Shown: piece after piece, positions 1 through 9,626 of the stretch
Layout: every line of letters begins with the position of its first letter
Numbering within the stretch: the stretch's first letter is position 1
From: CAYOZN01 sp964408455
Lineage (GTDB): Bacteria; Planctomycetota; Phycisphaerae; UBA1845; UTPLA1
DNA: 64,000 bases
Direction: 5' to 3'
Assembly (NCBI GenBank): GCA_964408455.1
Contig: CAYOZN010000019.1
Location: 40,556 to 104,555 of the forward strand
Notes under the pieces: model-generated
Databases searched by the model: none
Told to the model about the DNA's origin: nothing
Seen by the model: the letters and a program-made list of their open reading frames with translations, nothing else
Translations under genes and position numbers: made by a program

Positions 1-558
1 CTGACGCGCGAGGCCGTCGCCAACCGTCTGCGCCTTGCGGGGTGCGCCTCCGAAGTGCTGCCGGAAGGGCCATTCAATCGCTTGCTCGACCGCACGCAGA
101 ACAAGGCATCCGTTTCGATGGGGCTGGTCCTGCGGCTGATCCAGCGGATGGCCGATGCCTGGCCAGCGTACGACATGCACATCGTCGTTGACCGGCAGGG
201 CGGTCGGGAGCACTACGGCGCGGCGCTGATGAGAAGCTTCGAGGGCCGGCGGCTGCGCATCGTCGAAGAATGCGAATCGCGCAGCATCTATGAAATGACG
301 TCGGACAGCACGCGCTGGCGCATCAGCTTCGTGGTGTCAGGCGAGTCGCATCATCTGACCGTCGCGGCCGCCAGCGTCATCTCGAAGTACGTCCGCGAGC
401 TGTTGATGGATTCGTTCAATGCATGGTGGCTGCGCGAGATGCCGGAGGTGCGGCCCACCGCCGGTTACTTCAATGACGGACTTCGCTTCCTGAATGACAT
501 CGCCCCCGCGATCCAGCGGCTCAACATTCGCCGCGAGGTGCTGGTGCGCTCCAAATGA
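1..558 (+). CDS. RNase HII-like protein, C-terminal part (5' end outside window)
   Basis: The frame is open from the first base and ends at a TGA at 556-558, giving about 185 residues. The stretch AAASVISKYVRELLM resembles the last conserved block of ribonuclease HII, AAASI(x)AKVTRDxxM. IVVDRQGGR could correspond to the earlier Asp-containing strand. The N-terminal Asp-Glu motif that would settle the family lies outside the window. RNase HII cleaves the RNA strand of RNA-DNA hybrids and removes single ribonucleotides from DNA. The residue matching the last catalytic Asp is Glu here (VRELLM rather than TRDxxM), so this may be a divergent relative rather than a standard RnhB. Family assignment is tentative; that the ORF is coding is fairly sure. 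Confidence 0.5.
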   Translation: MTREAVANRLRLAGCASEVLPEGPFNRLLDRTQNKASVSMGLVLRLIQRMADAWPAYDMHIVVDRQGGREHYGAALMRSFEGRRLRIVEECESRSIYEMTSDSTRWRISFVVSGESHHLTVAAASVISKYVRELLMDSFNAWWLREMPEVRPTAGYFNDGLRFLNDIAPAIQRLNIRREVLVRSK

Positions 559-698
559 AGATCGCCTGCATCGCGCTCGACGCGCCACCGGCCGATCAGG
601 CCAGCGATGCGTCGTGCACGATGCAGGCGCGGGTTGAACGTGATGCGCCGCGGCCGGCGCTCGTACGCGCAAAGCCACCGCGCTGGTGATGCCGCGGA

Positions 699-809
699 TT
701 AGAGGCCGAGCAAGTTGTACAGGAAGAGATACGGGATATTGATGAACCCGTTGATCATGAAGCTCGTGACATTGATGAACAGTAAGAAAATGATATCGCC
801 GATGAGCAT
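699..809 (-). CDS. 36-residue hydrophobic membrane peptide
   Basis: This short reading frame is ATG-initiated at 809-807 and ends at TAA 701-699. A good ribosome binding site, AGGAG, lies nine bases upstream of the ATG. The product starts MLIGDIIFLLFINV and ends YLFLYNLLGL. It is almost entirely hydrophobic, enough for one membrane helix, and much richer in A+T than its surroundings. It begins 47 bases after the stop of the beta-barrel gene on the same strand, so the two are probably co-transcribed. I do not recognise a family. It could be a small membrane protein or type I toxin-like peptide. A chance frame is possible, but the ribosome binding site and composition argue against it. Confidence 0.5.
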   Translation of the reverse strand: MLIGDIIFLLFINVTSFMINGFINIPYLFLYNLLGL

Positions 810-856
810 GGTTCAATTCTCCTGAATGGGGTTTTGTATTTTGCGATAGCCGTCTG

Positions 857-1906
857 TCAGAACCGGATGCCGAAGCCAATGCTGGCCTGAAAGTCCGGGG
901 CTTCTTCGTTGAGACCGAGACCCGCCCGCATGTCGAGCGAAATGTTGTCGGCCAGGTGAATGATCGGGCCGGCGCTCAGGACGTGCGAACAGTCGGAGTT
1001 CTTGGTCGCCGGATACACGCCGAAGTACTCCAGATAGAGCGTCAGATCATCCATGACGCGATAGCCGGCAGCCAAAGTCGCCGCCTGCTGGCAAAAGTGG
1101 CCGTCGCCTTCCACGTCGTTCAGGATGCGCGTCAACACCGAGCCATAAATCGTCAACTCGTTGGTGATGGCGTAGTTCATCGGGAACTTCAGCTCGTAGC
1201 TGACATCCCGCGTGGACTTCGACGGATTGCCGGTCGGAAGGCCGATGGTGAATATCGCGGACACGTTGGGGAGGCCTTCACAGTCGCGAATGATCGGCGC
1301 CTTCAGGCCCAGGCTCATGTCGCGCCAGCCGTCGTTGTGATCGGTCTTGGAGATGCGGCGCCCGGCCGGCGTGGTGATCTGATCGAGCGTCTCGGTCAGC
1401 GAGGCCCCGGTCCAGCCGACGCGCAATTCGAGGCATTCGTGCAGACCCGTGCGGAACAACAGCTCGGGGAACTGGTGGTCGTAAACGCGCCGGCTGCTTT
1501 CCCGATCGTAGGTGAAGGTGTAGCCGGATTCGATCTGGAACCGGCCCCGCGGAACCAGCGCTGCCGAATCCGAAAAGCCGGGACGATCGGTCACAATCCG
1601 GCCGGTCAGCGGCGCTGGCTCAGGGCAGATCCAGAAGGCGTTGTAGTCCCGGTCCGTGCCCGTCGTGGTCTCGGTGGTTTCTTCGGTGACCACGGTTTCG
1701 TCGGCGACTCGCGGGGGCTGGGCATCGTCAACCTCGGCATCGCTCTCCTGGAGCGACATCGGCGAAGCAGCCGGATCGCGCGGGCCGGATGCCCCCGCCT
1801 GTTTGTCGTTGAGCACGACAAACTCCCACTGTCCGTAGGCGGCAGTAGACGCGCAAGCAAGTGCAGCGACAAGGCAAACGCACGGGAAGGCTCGGTTCGT
1901 CGTCAT
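857..1906 (-). CDS. Outer-membrane beta-barrel protein, MetA-pathway/transporter-like family
   Basis: The 349-residue product has a signal peptide (about residues 1-25, cleavage near AAYGQ). An acidic, Thr/Glu-rich linker runs to about residue 90. The rest carries the hallmarks of the outer-membrane family first named from a phenol-degradation pathway (PF13557): GRIVTDRPGFSDSAALVP at the domain start, alternating beta strands, AGPIIHLADNISLDMRAGLG near the end, and a terminal aromatic residue (GFGIRF) typical of outer-membrane barrels. The family is thought to form channels, but substrates are rarely known and none can be read here. The 36-residue peptide gene follows on the same strand. The promoter should lie in 1907-2116. 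Confidence 0.75.
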   Translation of the reverse strand: MTTNRAFPCVCLVAALACASTAAYGQWEFVVLNDKQAGASGPRDPAASPMSLQESDAEVDDAQPPRVADETVVTEETTETTTGTDRDYNAFWICPEPAPLTGRIVTDRPGFSDSAALVPRGRFQIESGYTFTYDRESSRRVYDHQFPELLFRTGLHECLELRVGWTGASLTETLDQITTPAGRRISKTDHNDGWRDMSLGLKAPIIRDCEGLPNVSAIFTIGLPTGNPSKSTRDVSYELKFPMNYAITNELTIYGSVLTRILNDVEGDGHFCQQAATLAAGYRVMDDLTLYLEYFGVYPATKNSDCSHVLSAGPIIHLADNISLDMRAGLGLNEEAPDFQASIGFGIRF

Positions 1907-2116
1907 GAATGTCTCCGCATTGAGATGTCCCGCGAAAGCGGCAGAACGGGCGGGATATTACAAATAGGACAGGCCCAGTTCAAGCTCGATTTTGGCACAT
2001 TCCTTCAGGGAAAAGCTACGTCCGATATGGAAAGTGCCGCCAACCTGTCGGCGGCGATCGACGACGACCTGTCGGGGGCCTGCCATGGTAGGCGGCTTTC
2101 GTTAGACTGCCGTGCC

Positions 2117-2422
2117 ATGCGTCCTCGGTGGCTTGCAAACTGGCTGGAGCGGCATCAACACCCGGTCAGCTTCTGGCTGCACGTGCTGGGCATTCCGATG
2201 ACAATCGTGGCCATTCCTCTGGCCCTGGTGCAACTCTCGCGTGATCAGTGGGACCTGTGGTGGCGGCCTGCGGCGTTGTTCCTGGGCGGCTACTTCCTTC
2301 AATGGGTTGGCCATCTCGTCGAAGGGAACGACATGGGCGAGTGGATCCTGGTCAAGAAACTGATGGGCAGGCCGTACACGGCGGTCTCACCGCGCTATCG
2401 CGACCGCTCCCCGGCGAAATGA
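2117..2422 (+). CDS. Mpo1-like (DUF962) small membrane protein
   Basis: The ATG at 2117 gives a 101-residue product. It opens WLERHQHPVSFWLHVLGIP and contains GYFLQWVGHLVEGNDMGEW, the two His-containing blocks of the DUF962/Mpo1 family. In yeast, Mpo1 is an iron-dependent dioxygenase that alpha-oxidises 2-hydroxy fatty acids. Two hydrophobic helices lie between and after the histidines. Bacterial members are usually annotated only as DUF962. The frame extends upstream for several hundred codons without a stop, but that part is antisense to the neighbouring barrel gene, so the internal ATG at the start of the homology was chosen. No strong ribosome binding site is visible. Confidence 0.75.
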   Translation: MRPRWLANWLERHQHPVSFWLHVLGIPMTIVAIPLALVQLSRDQWDLWWRPAALFLGGYFLQWVGHLVEGNDMGEWILVKKLMGRPYTAVSPRYRDRSPAK

Positions 2423-2521
2423 GCTTTCCCCGCGTCCGGAGCCCCACACCGTCGCCTGCGCCTACCTTAGTGTACAACCGTCCGAATTGCCGTTGATGCA
2501 GACGGCCCGTGCGTTCAGTGC

Positions 2522-2557
2522 AAAAAGAAAAGGCCCCGCCGGTTTGGGCGGGGCCTT
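2522..2557 (-). terminator. Rho-independent terminator of the FG-GAP lipoprotein gene
   Basis: A perfect 11-bp stem, AAGGCCCCGCC (2530-2540) paired with GGCGGGGCCTT (2547-2557), has a 6-base loop. On the plus strand it is preceded by an A-rich run, which becomes a U-rich tail on the minus strand. It lies about 60 bases after the stop of the minus-strand gene ending at 2620. Confidence 0.85.
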
Positions 2558-2619
2558 GAGAGGACGATTGGATGTGTGCCCGTTGAACTCCGTCGGGCGG
2601 CTTTGACTGCGGCTGCGGT

Positions 2620-5600
2620 TTACGGCAGCGGGCCGCGATTGAAGCCGAACTCGTTGCCGTAGATCAGATAGGCCTCGCCGGCCGCCTGCCGCCGCTCATT
2701 CGGGGCGATGATGTTGATCAGGTCGGCCTGCGGCGCGCCGAGGATGATATCAACGAAGCCATCCCCGTCGATGTCGCCGACGGACGATACGGCTTCGATC
2801 GGCGCCTCATCCGGCGTCGTGTCGTTGCCGCCCGAATTCTTCTCGAAGGCCGAAACGAAGATCATGCCCTTCAGCACGCGATTGCCGCTGCTGTCGCGGC
2901 GGTTGATATCCTGCGGCAGGGTGAAAGTCTTGTTGTGCAGCAGCACATCGCTGCCGAACACGAGGTAGGCGACGCCCTGTCGCTGGATGCTCGTCACGAC
3001 GACGTTGGGCGAGGAACTGGTCACCCAGTTGGCGTTCGGCGAGTACTGCCGGCGCAGGAAGGTGACGGTGGGCGTATCGGGCAGCGGGAAGGGGAAATTC
3101 GTCCGGGATGTCACGGCTGAGACACCGATCGATTCCGCCGCCGCGATGGACATGGCGCTCACCAGGGCCTGCTGGGCGCTGAGGGGATTGGCCGCCGTCA
3201 GGGCCACGCGCGTGTTGCCCGGGGCCACGGAGTTGTTCAGGTCGAACTCGAACGTCGTGGGGGCGACGCCGGCGTTGATGGTGACCGTGTCGCCGTCGGC
3301 GACGTTTCCGAGGAACTCGATCTTGATGCCGGGCCAGGCCTGACCGGGCGCGGTAATAAGAAGATCGTCGAAGCCGTCGCGGTTGAAGTCGCCCGCGGAG
3401 GACACGCCATGCTGGCCGCGTTCGCCGGCGAAGACCTGCGGATTGCCGGTGGTGCCGCCGCCGAGGCGAGCGCCGGGAATGCCGCCGATGAACTTGACGC
3501 CGGGGAAATTCGGCGTGCCGATGTGCTCGGGCCGGATGGACTGGGCCGCGTTCTGGTCGATCTCGCGGCCGAAGATGACGCCGACAAAGCCGGCATCGAC
3601 GCGGGCGGCGCCGGGCAGGCCGATCAGGTTGTCGGCGTCGTAGCCCTCGGCGCCGACGAACAGGTCGACGTTGTCGTCGCCGTTCAAATCACCGGCGGCG
3701 CCCTGCACGCGGCCGAACTGGTCGTCGTTGTGCGAACCGCGGACTTCGAGCCGCTCGGGAATGTCGCAGGGGCGGGCCGTCGGATTAAGGGTCGGCGTTC
3801 CGTAGATCAGGTACACCTTGCCATTGTTGTTCAAGGGTGCATTTTCGTTGCCGAAGACGCAGTTCAGATCCGGATCAAAAGGATCGTTGTCGCTGCCCGG
3901 CGCACCCATGACAAAGTCGACGACGCCGTCGAGGTTGATGTCGCCGGCATTGTGGGCAAAGCCGAGCGCGTCCTGGAATTGCTCGCCAAGGAACGTTGAA
4001 ACAATGCTCGGTCCGCATTGTGTGCGGATGTCGAGAGCGGATCCAGGACAATTAAAGGAAGGCCACGACATGGGACGGTCTTCTCCCGATTCCGGGTCAC
4101 CGTTTGTGCCGGGCGGACAATTAAAGGACTCGATCTGGTTCGACGTATAGTCGTTCCCCTGGAACATGTGTACGTAGCCCGTGCCGCTCAATAGTCCGGT
4201 GACGACGAGAGTGGCCGAATTCAACTGGAAGCTGGAGAACTCCACGGCACAATCCGGCCGAATGGAGACTCGGAGATTTGCTGAACCATTGCGGAACTGC
4301 TGCAAAATGTCTTCCACGAATGTCAGCTCAATGTTGAAGTTGACCGCGTCGCCGATCAGATCGCCATAGACGATTTCCGGCAGGCCGTCCTGCTCGGGCG
4401 ACGGGCTTGCGCCGTTCCAGAGCAATGCCTCGCGAACCGAGTCGAACACGAACCCGCCGGCACCGTCGTCCAATCCGAGTTGGATAATGGCGCCGTTTTG
4501 GGCAAAGCCACTGACGAAGAGCGATGCCGACGTCACATTGTTGAACGTAACCCCGAAATCGACCGACGCGACTGCCGTAGTCACGACAGTGGCGTCGCTG
4601 GGGTCATTCGAGTAACTGGCAGCCAGTGAAGCAGCCAGACTTTCCGCGAACGTTGTGAACACGCCTCCGGCTGGGGCGGATGCGAGCAACTCTGTTTCGG
4701 TGGGGCCGAATGCATCCATTTCAGCGATGGAATCGACCGTGTATCCGAACAGGTTTCGCGGATCGTAAACGCCGACCGGATTCCACCAGGCGCCGCGGAA
4801 GCGGCCACCGCGCATGCCCAGTCCGCCCTGTCGCAGATAGGGCGGTTGGCCGAAGAGGCTCTGGGGAGCCACACGGAAGCCGTCGCCCAGCCAGGTCCCT
4901 CCCGAATCAACCGTTCCGTCGTTATCGGTGTCAACGCCGGGAACAAGCCGCATGACGAGGTCGTCGCCGGCATTGACAAAAATCAGCCCGGATTCGTAGA
5001 AACTCTGATCGGAGATGTTATCGCCGCCGTTCTGAGAGTCCGGTCCAGCGCACGGTATCATGCCGGCGGCTATGATGTCGCAGCTTTGTGCGTCACGATT
5101 ACCAAAACCGTCCGTGATAAGCGGATTCATGGTGCGATTGACCGGTGGGCACACAATGGTGAGATCATTCAAAGTGATGGGATCGAATCCGCTTTCGCTG
5201 CTCTGTGGCAAATCTGGATAGCGATTCGGGAATCCGTCGCCATATATCGTCTTGATCGGTTCAGCCTCGTTGGCCTCTTCCCTCACCGAGCCTTGGGCGC
5301 GCACCGTAATTGCAAATTCTTCCAAGTCGGTCGAGGGCCGTGCAAACAGCAGAAACACGCCGTCGTAGAGGGATGGCGGGACGGATTCACCCGGTTCTGC
5401 GGGCAGCGTCAGGTCGGCAAGGGGGAATACAAATGTCGCATTGAAGTCGCCTTCTGCATTCGGCGTCACGTTCAAGACCACACTCGGTCCATCGCTATTC
5501 TCAAGTTGAAAGTCCACGGTGAACGGCACAGCGGGCGCGTTTTCGCCGAGGCTGCCCTCGACCTGAATAGTCAGCGCCGAGAAAAACGCTATGCGTTCCA

Positions 5601-7239
5601 GATCAAGCTCGAAATCCACGTTCGGCGGGAACAGTGGTGGCGCGTCATCCGGATCAACCGGCAGCCACTGGCCGCCGAGAAAATTCTGTCCCTCGAACTG
5701 GACTTCGCCGTTCAGATCGTTCCGAAATACCGTTTCCAGACACGCAATTGGCACTCGCTGCTCCGGGTCATATACGCAGGAGTCGCACGGATCGTCGTCT
5801 TCGAGGTCTACCATTCCCGCTCCAAACGGGCAGCCGATAAGAAGTTCTCGGGTAATTGGCAGGCGTTGAGGATCAGGATTGAAGATCGACATATCTTCAA
5901 TGGATGCGATGCTGGTCACGCCGAGTGTTTCACCGGTGATCGACGGAAGCTGGGGAATCACTGAGCCGCGGATGTTGAAGATCGTCTGGTAACGTTCGTC
6001 GGTGGGCGGGAAGGGCACGAAGGAGCCCACGGTATTCAAGCTCAACACGCCGGCGTAGCGGCCACTGCTGAAGGGCAGTACATCGGCAAGGCCCTGGTTC
6101 ACGCGACGTTCGCGGCCGTAAAGAAGATAAACTTCACCCACGCGATTAGCGCCGAATGGACTGGCCGTTTCGGCGGCAATGGCAAAGTCATCCAGGCCGT
6201 CGCCATCCAGATCGCCCATCGCCGCAAATGCCGAGCCGGCGCGGCTGCCGCGGATGGGATCGTCCGGTGCGCCGTCGAAGCCCTGCCAGATTGCGCCGGC
6301 GACGCTGCCGCCGACCTGCTGCAAGTCGACCACGTCGTCCGGCGAGCGGAGAATTCGCACCGCTCCGGGGGCGTAGGCGTTCACGACGCCGCCTTTTCCA
6401 TCATCGACTCGCACGCGCAGGAAGTAGGGCAGCGGCCGGCCGCCTTCATCCGTCTCGATGCGGACGGGAATGTCGTTGAGATCGATGGGAATCGTGTCGA
6501 GCCGCTGAAAGTTTGTGCCCGGTGCGACCGAGCCGGACGTCAATGCGAATTCGCCCATCTCGAGGGGCGGCTGCGTGGCATCGTTGGCGGCATTGCGATC
6601 TTGATCAAAAAAGTACGTGAATGACAGCTCGTCCACGTCGCTGTTTGCATCGCGGGCCGTGTAACGAATGCTCAGGACGTCGCCATTGGTGAAGCCGCCA
6701 TCCGATGCAGGCAACTCGACCGTCAGTTCTGGCGGTACATTCTCCGGCCCGGTGCCCTTGGGGGCGATGAGGACCGGCGACGTGAAGGTCGACAAGACGG
6801 GAGGATTGCCGGTGCCTGCGACTGGATCGAACGTGCGATCATCGATCTCACCGAAGATGAAGTACGAACCGGGCGTCACGGTCGTCGTGCGCCAGAAGGC
6901 CTGACCGCCACCCGTGCCGGGGCCGATGGGGAAATTCGAGAGAATCGGAATGCGATCGGCGCCGGCCGTCGGGTTGTCCGAGGCGGATGCGAAGATCGTC
7001 ACGAAGGCGCGATCATCGCTGTCTTCGGCGTTGAAGTCGATGCGAATTGTGTCGCCCTGTTCGGCGTTTCCATCGCCGGTGGGCGTGATGACATCGATGA
7101 TGGTGATCCGCGGGGCGCGATTGCCCTCAGCCACCGGAGGATCCAGTGGAGCGCCACCGTCCGGGCAGCCGGTTGTGCCGATCATGATCGCCGCAAGCAA
7201 CGCGACCGCCGGAAAGACAGAAGAAGAGCATCGCTTCAT
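2620..7239 (-). CDS. Large FG-GAP (integrin-alpha-like) repeat lipoprotein
   Basis: The 1539-residue product begins with a lipoprotein signal peptide (MKRCSSSVFPAVALLAAIMI, then the lipobox GTTGC), so it is probably lipid-anchored on the envelope. At least five FG-GAP repeats with Ca-binding D-x-D/N-x-D-G loops are visible: AMGDLDGDGLDDFAIA, AGDINLDGVVDFVMGAP, AAGDLNGDDNVDLFVGA, SAGDFNRDGFDDLLITAP and SVGDIDGDGFVDIILGAP. Most are followed by a G-x-AYLIYG or VYLIYG strand. The first repeat is near residue 335 and the next lies beyond residue 1080. The intervening 700 or so residues are not obviously repetitive and may form other beta domains. FG-GAP repeats fold as beta-propellers used in binding. 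GGAGG lies about ten bases before the ATG. The ligand is unknown. Confidence 0.8.
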   Translation of the reverse strand: MKRCSSSVFPAVALLAAIMIGTTGCPDGGAPLDPPVAEGNRAPRITIIDVITPTGDGNAEQGDTIRIDFNAEDSDDRAFVTIFASASDNPTAGADRIPILSNFPIGPGTGGGQAFWRTTTVTPGSYFIFGEIDDRTFDPVAGTGNPPVLSTFTSPVLIAPKGTGPENVPPELTVELPASDGGFTNGDVLSIRYTARDANSDVDELSFTYFFDQDRNAANDATQPPLEMGEFALTSGSVAPGTNFQRLDTIPIDLNDIPVRIETDEGGRPLPYFLRVRVDDGKGGVVNAYAPGAVRILRSPDDVVDLQQVGGSVAGAIWQGFDGAPDDPIRGSRAGSAFAAMGDLDGDGLDDFAIAAETASPFGANRVGEVYLLYGRERRVNQGLADVLPFSSGRYAGVLSLNTVGSFVPFPPTDERYQTIFNIRGSVIPQLPSITGETLGVTSIASIEDMSIFNPDPQRLPITRELLIGCPFGAGMVDLEDDDPCDSCVYDPEQRVPIACLETVFRNDLNGEVQFEGQNFLGGQWLPVDPDDAPPLFPPNVDFELDLERIAFFSALTIQVEGSLGENAPAVPFTVDFQLENSDGPSVVLNVTPNAEGDFNATFVFPLADLTLPAEPGESVPPSLYDGVFLLFARPSTDLEEFAITVRAQGSVREEANEAEPIKTIYGDGFPNRYPDLPQSSESGFDPITLNDLTIVCPPVNRTMNPLITDGFGNRDAQSCDIIAAGMIPCAGPDSQNGGDNISDQSFYESGLIFVNAGDDLVMRLVPGVDTDNDGTVDSGGTWLGDGFRVAPQSLFGQPPYLRQGGLGMRGGRFRGAWWNPVGVYDPRNLFGYTVDSIAEMDAFGPTETELLASAPAGGVFTTFAESLAASLAASYSNDPSDATVVTTAVASVDFGVTFNNVTSASLFVSGFAQNGAIIQLGLDDGAGGFVFDSVREALLWNGASPSPEQDGLPEIVYGDLIGDAVNFNIELTFVEDILQQFRNGSANLRVSIRPDCAVEFSSFQLNSATLVVTGLLSGTGYVHMFQGNDYTSNQIESFNCPPGTNGDPESGEDRPMSWPSFNCPGSALDIRTQCGPSIVSTFLGEQFQDALGFAHNAGDINLDGVVDFVMGAPGSDNDPFDPDLNCVFGNENAPLNNNGKVYLIYGTPTLNPTARPCDIPERLEVRGSHNDDQFGRVQGAAGDLNGDDNVDLFVGAEGYDADNLIGLPGAARVDAGFVGVIFGREIDQNAAQSIRPEHIGTPNFPGVKFIGGIPGARLGGGTTGNPQVFAGERGQHGVSSAGDFNRDGFDDLLITAPGQAWPGIKIEFLGNVADGDTVTINAGVAPTTFEFDLNNSVAPGNTRVALTAANPLSAQQALVSAMSIAAAESIGVSAVTSRTNFPFPLPDTPTVTFLRRQYSPNANWVTSSSPNVVVTSIQRQGVAYLVFGSDVLLHNKTFTLPQDINRRDSSGNRVLKGMIFVSAFEKNSGGNDTTPDEAPIEAVSSVGDIDGDGFVDIILGAPQADLINIIAPNERRQAAGEAYLIYGNEFGFNRGPLP

Positions 7240-7787
7240 CGCAGATTTTCCTCCGATGCCAGGGCGTGACCGGCAGGCGGTGCCCCGGCATCCTCGTGGC
7301 GTGGCATTGGTGGGGTGTCCCCTCGGCCCTATCTTATCCCGGTGGCGAAGTTCGGGTCAAGCCTGAGAGAGAACACAACTCCGGTTACCACAAAATGTTG
7401 GAGTGCCTGCTACTCAACCGGCTCGTCCCGAAACGCGGCAGCACGCAGGTGGGGTGGGTCGGATGACTTCCACGCTGCACGCCCGGTATCTCCGAAGCTC
7501 GCAGCGGGGATGCGGCCACCGGCATTCAGGCCCGGTCTTGTCACATGGTATGGATCAGCCACGTGTCCGCAAAGTCGCAAGGTTTGACGGGGCGTTCAAT
7601 TGCGTCGGTAACGACCGGAAACTGCTGGCTGCTCGCGGCCACTCCGCGAGTGCTTATTGGTCCCGATGCGGGGCATGTGCTTCTTCCATAGAATAGGGAC
7701 GCGCAGAATCGCTCAATCTGACAGTCGCGAAGATTGCCTTTCCAAGGGCAGTCCGGTGCCGAACGCCGGCCCAGGGCAAACAGGGAA
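7240..7787. other. 548-base intergenic region between divergent genes
   Basis: The region separates the FG-GAP lipoprotein gene (minus) from the radical SAM gene (plus) and must hold both promoters. Short open frames here have no ribosome binding sites and look non-coding. I see no convincing -35/-10 pair, repeat or structured RNA. A TAGAAT hexamer at 7689-7694 could serve as a -10 for the plus-strand gene, but it has no matching -35. Confidence 0.4.
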
Positions 7788-9626
7788 ATGACACAGGACC
7801 TCGCCGAAAAAATCAGTAATAGCCTTCTGCCCTTTGTGGTTCAGCCGGGGCAGTACATCGGCCGCGAGTTCAACCAGCTCGTGAAAGACGGCGACTGGCA
7901 GCGGGCCGAGGTCCGCGTGGCGGTGGCCTTTCCGGATGCCTACACGATCGGCATGTCGCATCTTGGCTGCCAGATCATCTACTGGCTCTGCAATCACACG
8001 CCGGGCGTCTGCGCCGAACGCGTCTATATGCCATGGGGCGATGCCGAAAAGGTGATGCGCGCCAGGGGCATTCCGCTTTTCACCTGGGATACGCGGCAGC
8101 ATGCCGGCAGCGCCGACATTTTCGCGGTCTCGCTTCAGTACGAGCTGGGCTTTACCAACTTGCTGGCGATGCTCGATTTGGCCGGCATTCCGCTGCGCTC
8201 CGCCGATCGCGACGATTCGCACCCGCTCGTGATTGCCGGCGGCCCGCAGGCGGACAATCCGGAGCCGGTCGCCGACTTTCTCGATCTGGTGGTGATCGGC
8301 GATGGCGAGGCGTCGATGGCCGCCATCCTCGATCTGTACCGGCAGCTCCGGCGCGAGGGCGTGGGCCGCCGCGACATGATCGCGGTGATGGCGCGCCGTT
8401 TTCCGTGGATCTATGCGCCGGGGCTGTACGACGTCAGCTATCATGCGGATGGCACGATTTCGGGCGTAATTCCGAGGATTTCCGGGCTTCCGGCGCAGAT
8501 CGAGCGGTGCCAGACGATTGACTTCGAGAATGCGCCATTCCCTGCGCGGCCCATCGTTCCATTCGTGGAAGTCGTGCACGATCGCATGGCCATCGAAGTC
8601 ATGCGCGGCTGCCCGCAGCGCTGTCGCTTCTGCCATGCCGGTTACACCAAGCGTCCGGTGGGCGTCCGCAGCGTCGACAAGATTCTCGAGATTGCCGAGG
8701 AGCAGTACTGGTCCACGGGCCAGACGGAACTGGGTCTATTGAGCCTGTCCACCGCTGATTATCCCCATCTGCGGGAGCTTTCTGCGCGTGTGAACGATCG
8801 CTTTGCCGCCCGGCGCGTCAACATCTCGATGCCGTCGCTTCGCGTCGACAAGATGCTCCAGAACATCCCCTGGATGGCGAATTCGGTGCGAAAGAGCGGG
8901 CTGACGATCGCAGTCGAGGCCGCCCGCGATCGCATGCGCGCCGCCATTCGCAAGAAGGTCACCGACGGCCATCTGATGGATGGCATCGTGGAGGCATACA
9001 AGGCCGGCTGGAACCGCATCAAGTGCTATTTCATGGTGGGTTTTCCCGGCGAAACCGAGGACGACGTCACGGGGATTTACGACATCTCGGTTGAGATGTC
9101 CCTGGCGCGGCGCCGAATCGGCAAGGCCCCGGCACTGATTAATTCCAGCGTCGGATTTCTGGTGCCCAAGCCGTATACGCCCTTTCAGTGGGCCGCGCAG
9201 CCGCGCATCGAGTATTTCCGGGAGGCGCGTCAGCTGCTCGCAGAGCAATCCCGGCGAGGCAATCGCAAGTCGGTACGCGTACGCACGCACGATCCGCAGC
9301 GGTCCATTCTGGAGGCGGTCCTGGCGCGCGGCGATCGTCGGCTGTGCGCAGTGGTGGAAACTGCCTTTCGAGCCGGCGCCCGCTTTGACGGTTGGGACGA
9401 GTGTTATAAGGATGGGCTGTGGCAGGATGCCTATGCCGCCTGTGGCGTCGATCCGGCGTGGTATGCGCATCGGGAACGCGCATTCGACGAAGTGCTGCCT
9501 TGGGACCACATCCGCTCCGGCCCGAACCGCAGCTATCTCGAAAACCAGTATTCGGACGTTTACGTTAAGGTTGAACAGCCCACCCCACGTGCGGGCATTC
9601 TGCCCCTGGCCGTGGTACCAGCATAA
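7788..9626 (+). CDS. B12-binding radical SAM protein (TIGR03960-like)
   Basis: The 612-residue product has an N-terminal cobalamin-binding-like region containing FPDAYTIGMSHLGCQIIYWL. A radical SAM core carries the cluster motif C275-x3-C279-x2-C282 (MRGCPQRCRFCHAGYTKRP), which binds the 4Fe-4S cluster and S-adenosylmethionine. The layout fits the widespread family of uncharacterised B12-binding radical SAM proteins. In many bacteria that family is linked to a DUF2344 domain, but no DUF2344 gene follows here. The ATG at 7788 was chosen over an in-frame ATG at 7734 because homology begins at once after it. The reaction is unknown; relatives act on tRNA or small molecules. Confidence 0.85.
   Translation: MTQDLAEKISNSLLPFVVQPGQYIGREFNQLVKDGDWQRAEVRVAVAFPDAYTIGMSHLGCQIIYWLCNHTPGVCAERVYMPWGDAEKVMRARGIPLFTWDTRQHAGSADIFAVSLQYELGFTNLLAMLDLAGIPLRSADRDDSHPLVIAGGPQADNPEPVADFLDLVVIGDGEASMAAILDLYRQLRREGVGRRDMIAVMARRFPWIYAPGLYDVSYHADGTISGVIPRISGLPAQIERCQTIDFENAPFPARPIVPFVEVVHDRMAIEVMRGCPQRCRFCHAGYTKRPVGVRSVDKILEIAEEQYWSTGQTELGLLSLSTADYPHLRELSARVNDRFAARRVNISMPSLRVDKMLQNIPWMANSVRKSGLTIAVEAARDRMRAAIRKKVTDGHLMDGIVEAYKAGWNRIKCYFMVGFPGETEDDVTGIYDISVEMSLARRRIGKAPALINSSVGFLVPKPYTPFQWAAQPRIEYFREARQLLAEQSRRGNRKSVRVRTHDPQRSILEAVLARGDRRLCAVVETAFRAGARFDGWDECYKDGLWQDAYAACGVDPAWYAHRERAFDEVLPWDHIRSGPNRSYLENQYSDVYVKVEQPTPRAGILPLAVVPA

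Noticed and set aside
555..689. A 44-codon frame overlapping the end of the RNase HII-like gene by ATGA
   Set aside because: The overlap is attractive, but the product is Ala/Pro/Arg-rich with no recognisable feature and probably reflects GC-rich open frames.
956..2116. Long plus-strand open frame upstream of the Mpo1-like gene
   Set aside because: It is antisense to the outer-membrane gene; only the end of the frame has protein homology.
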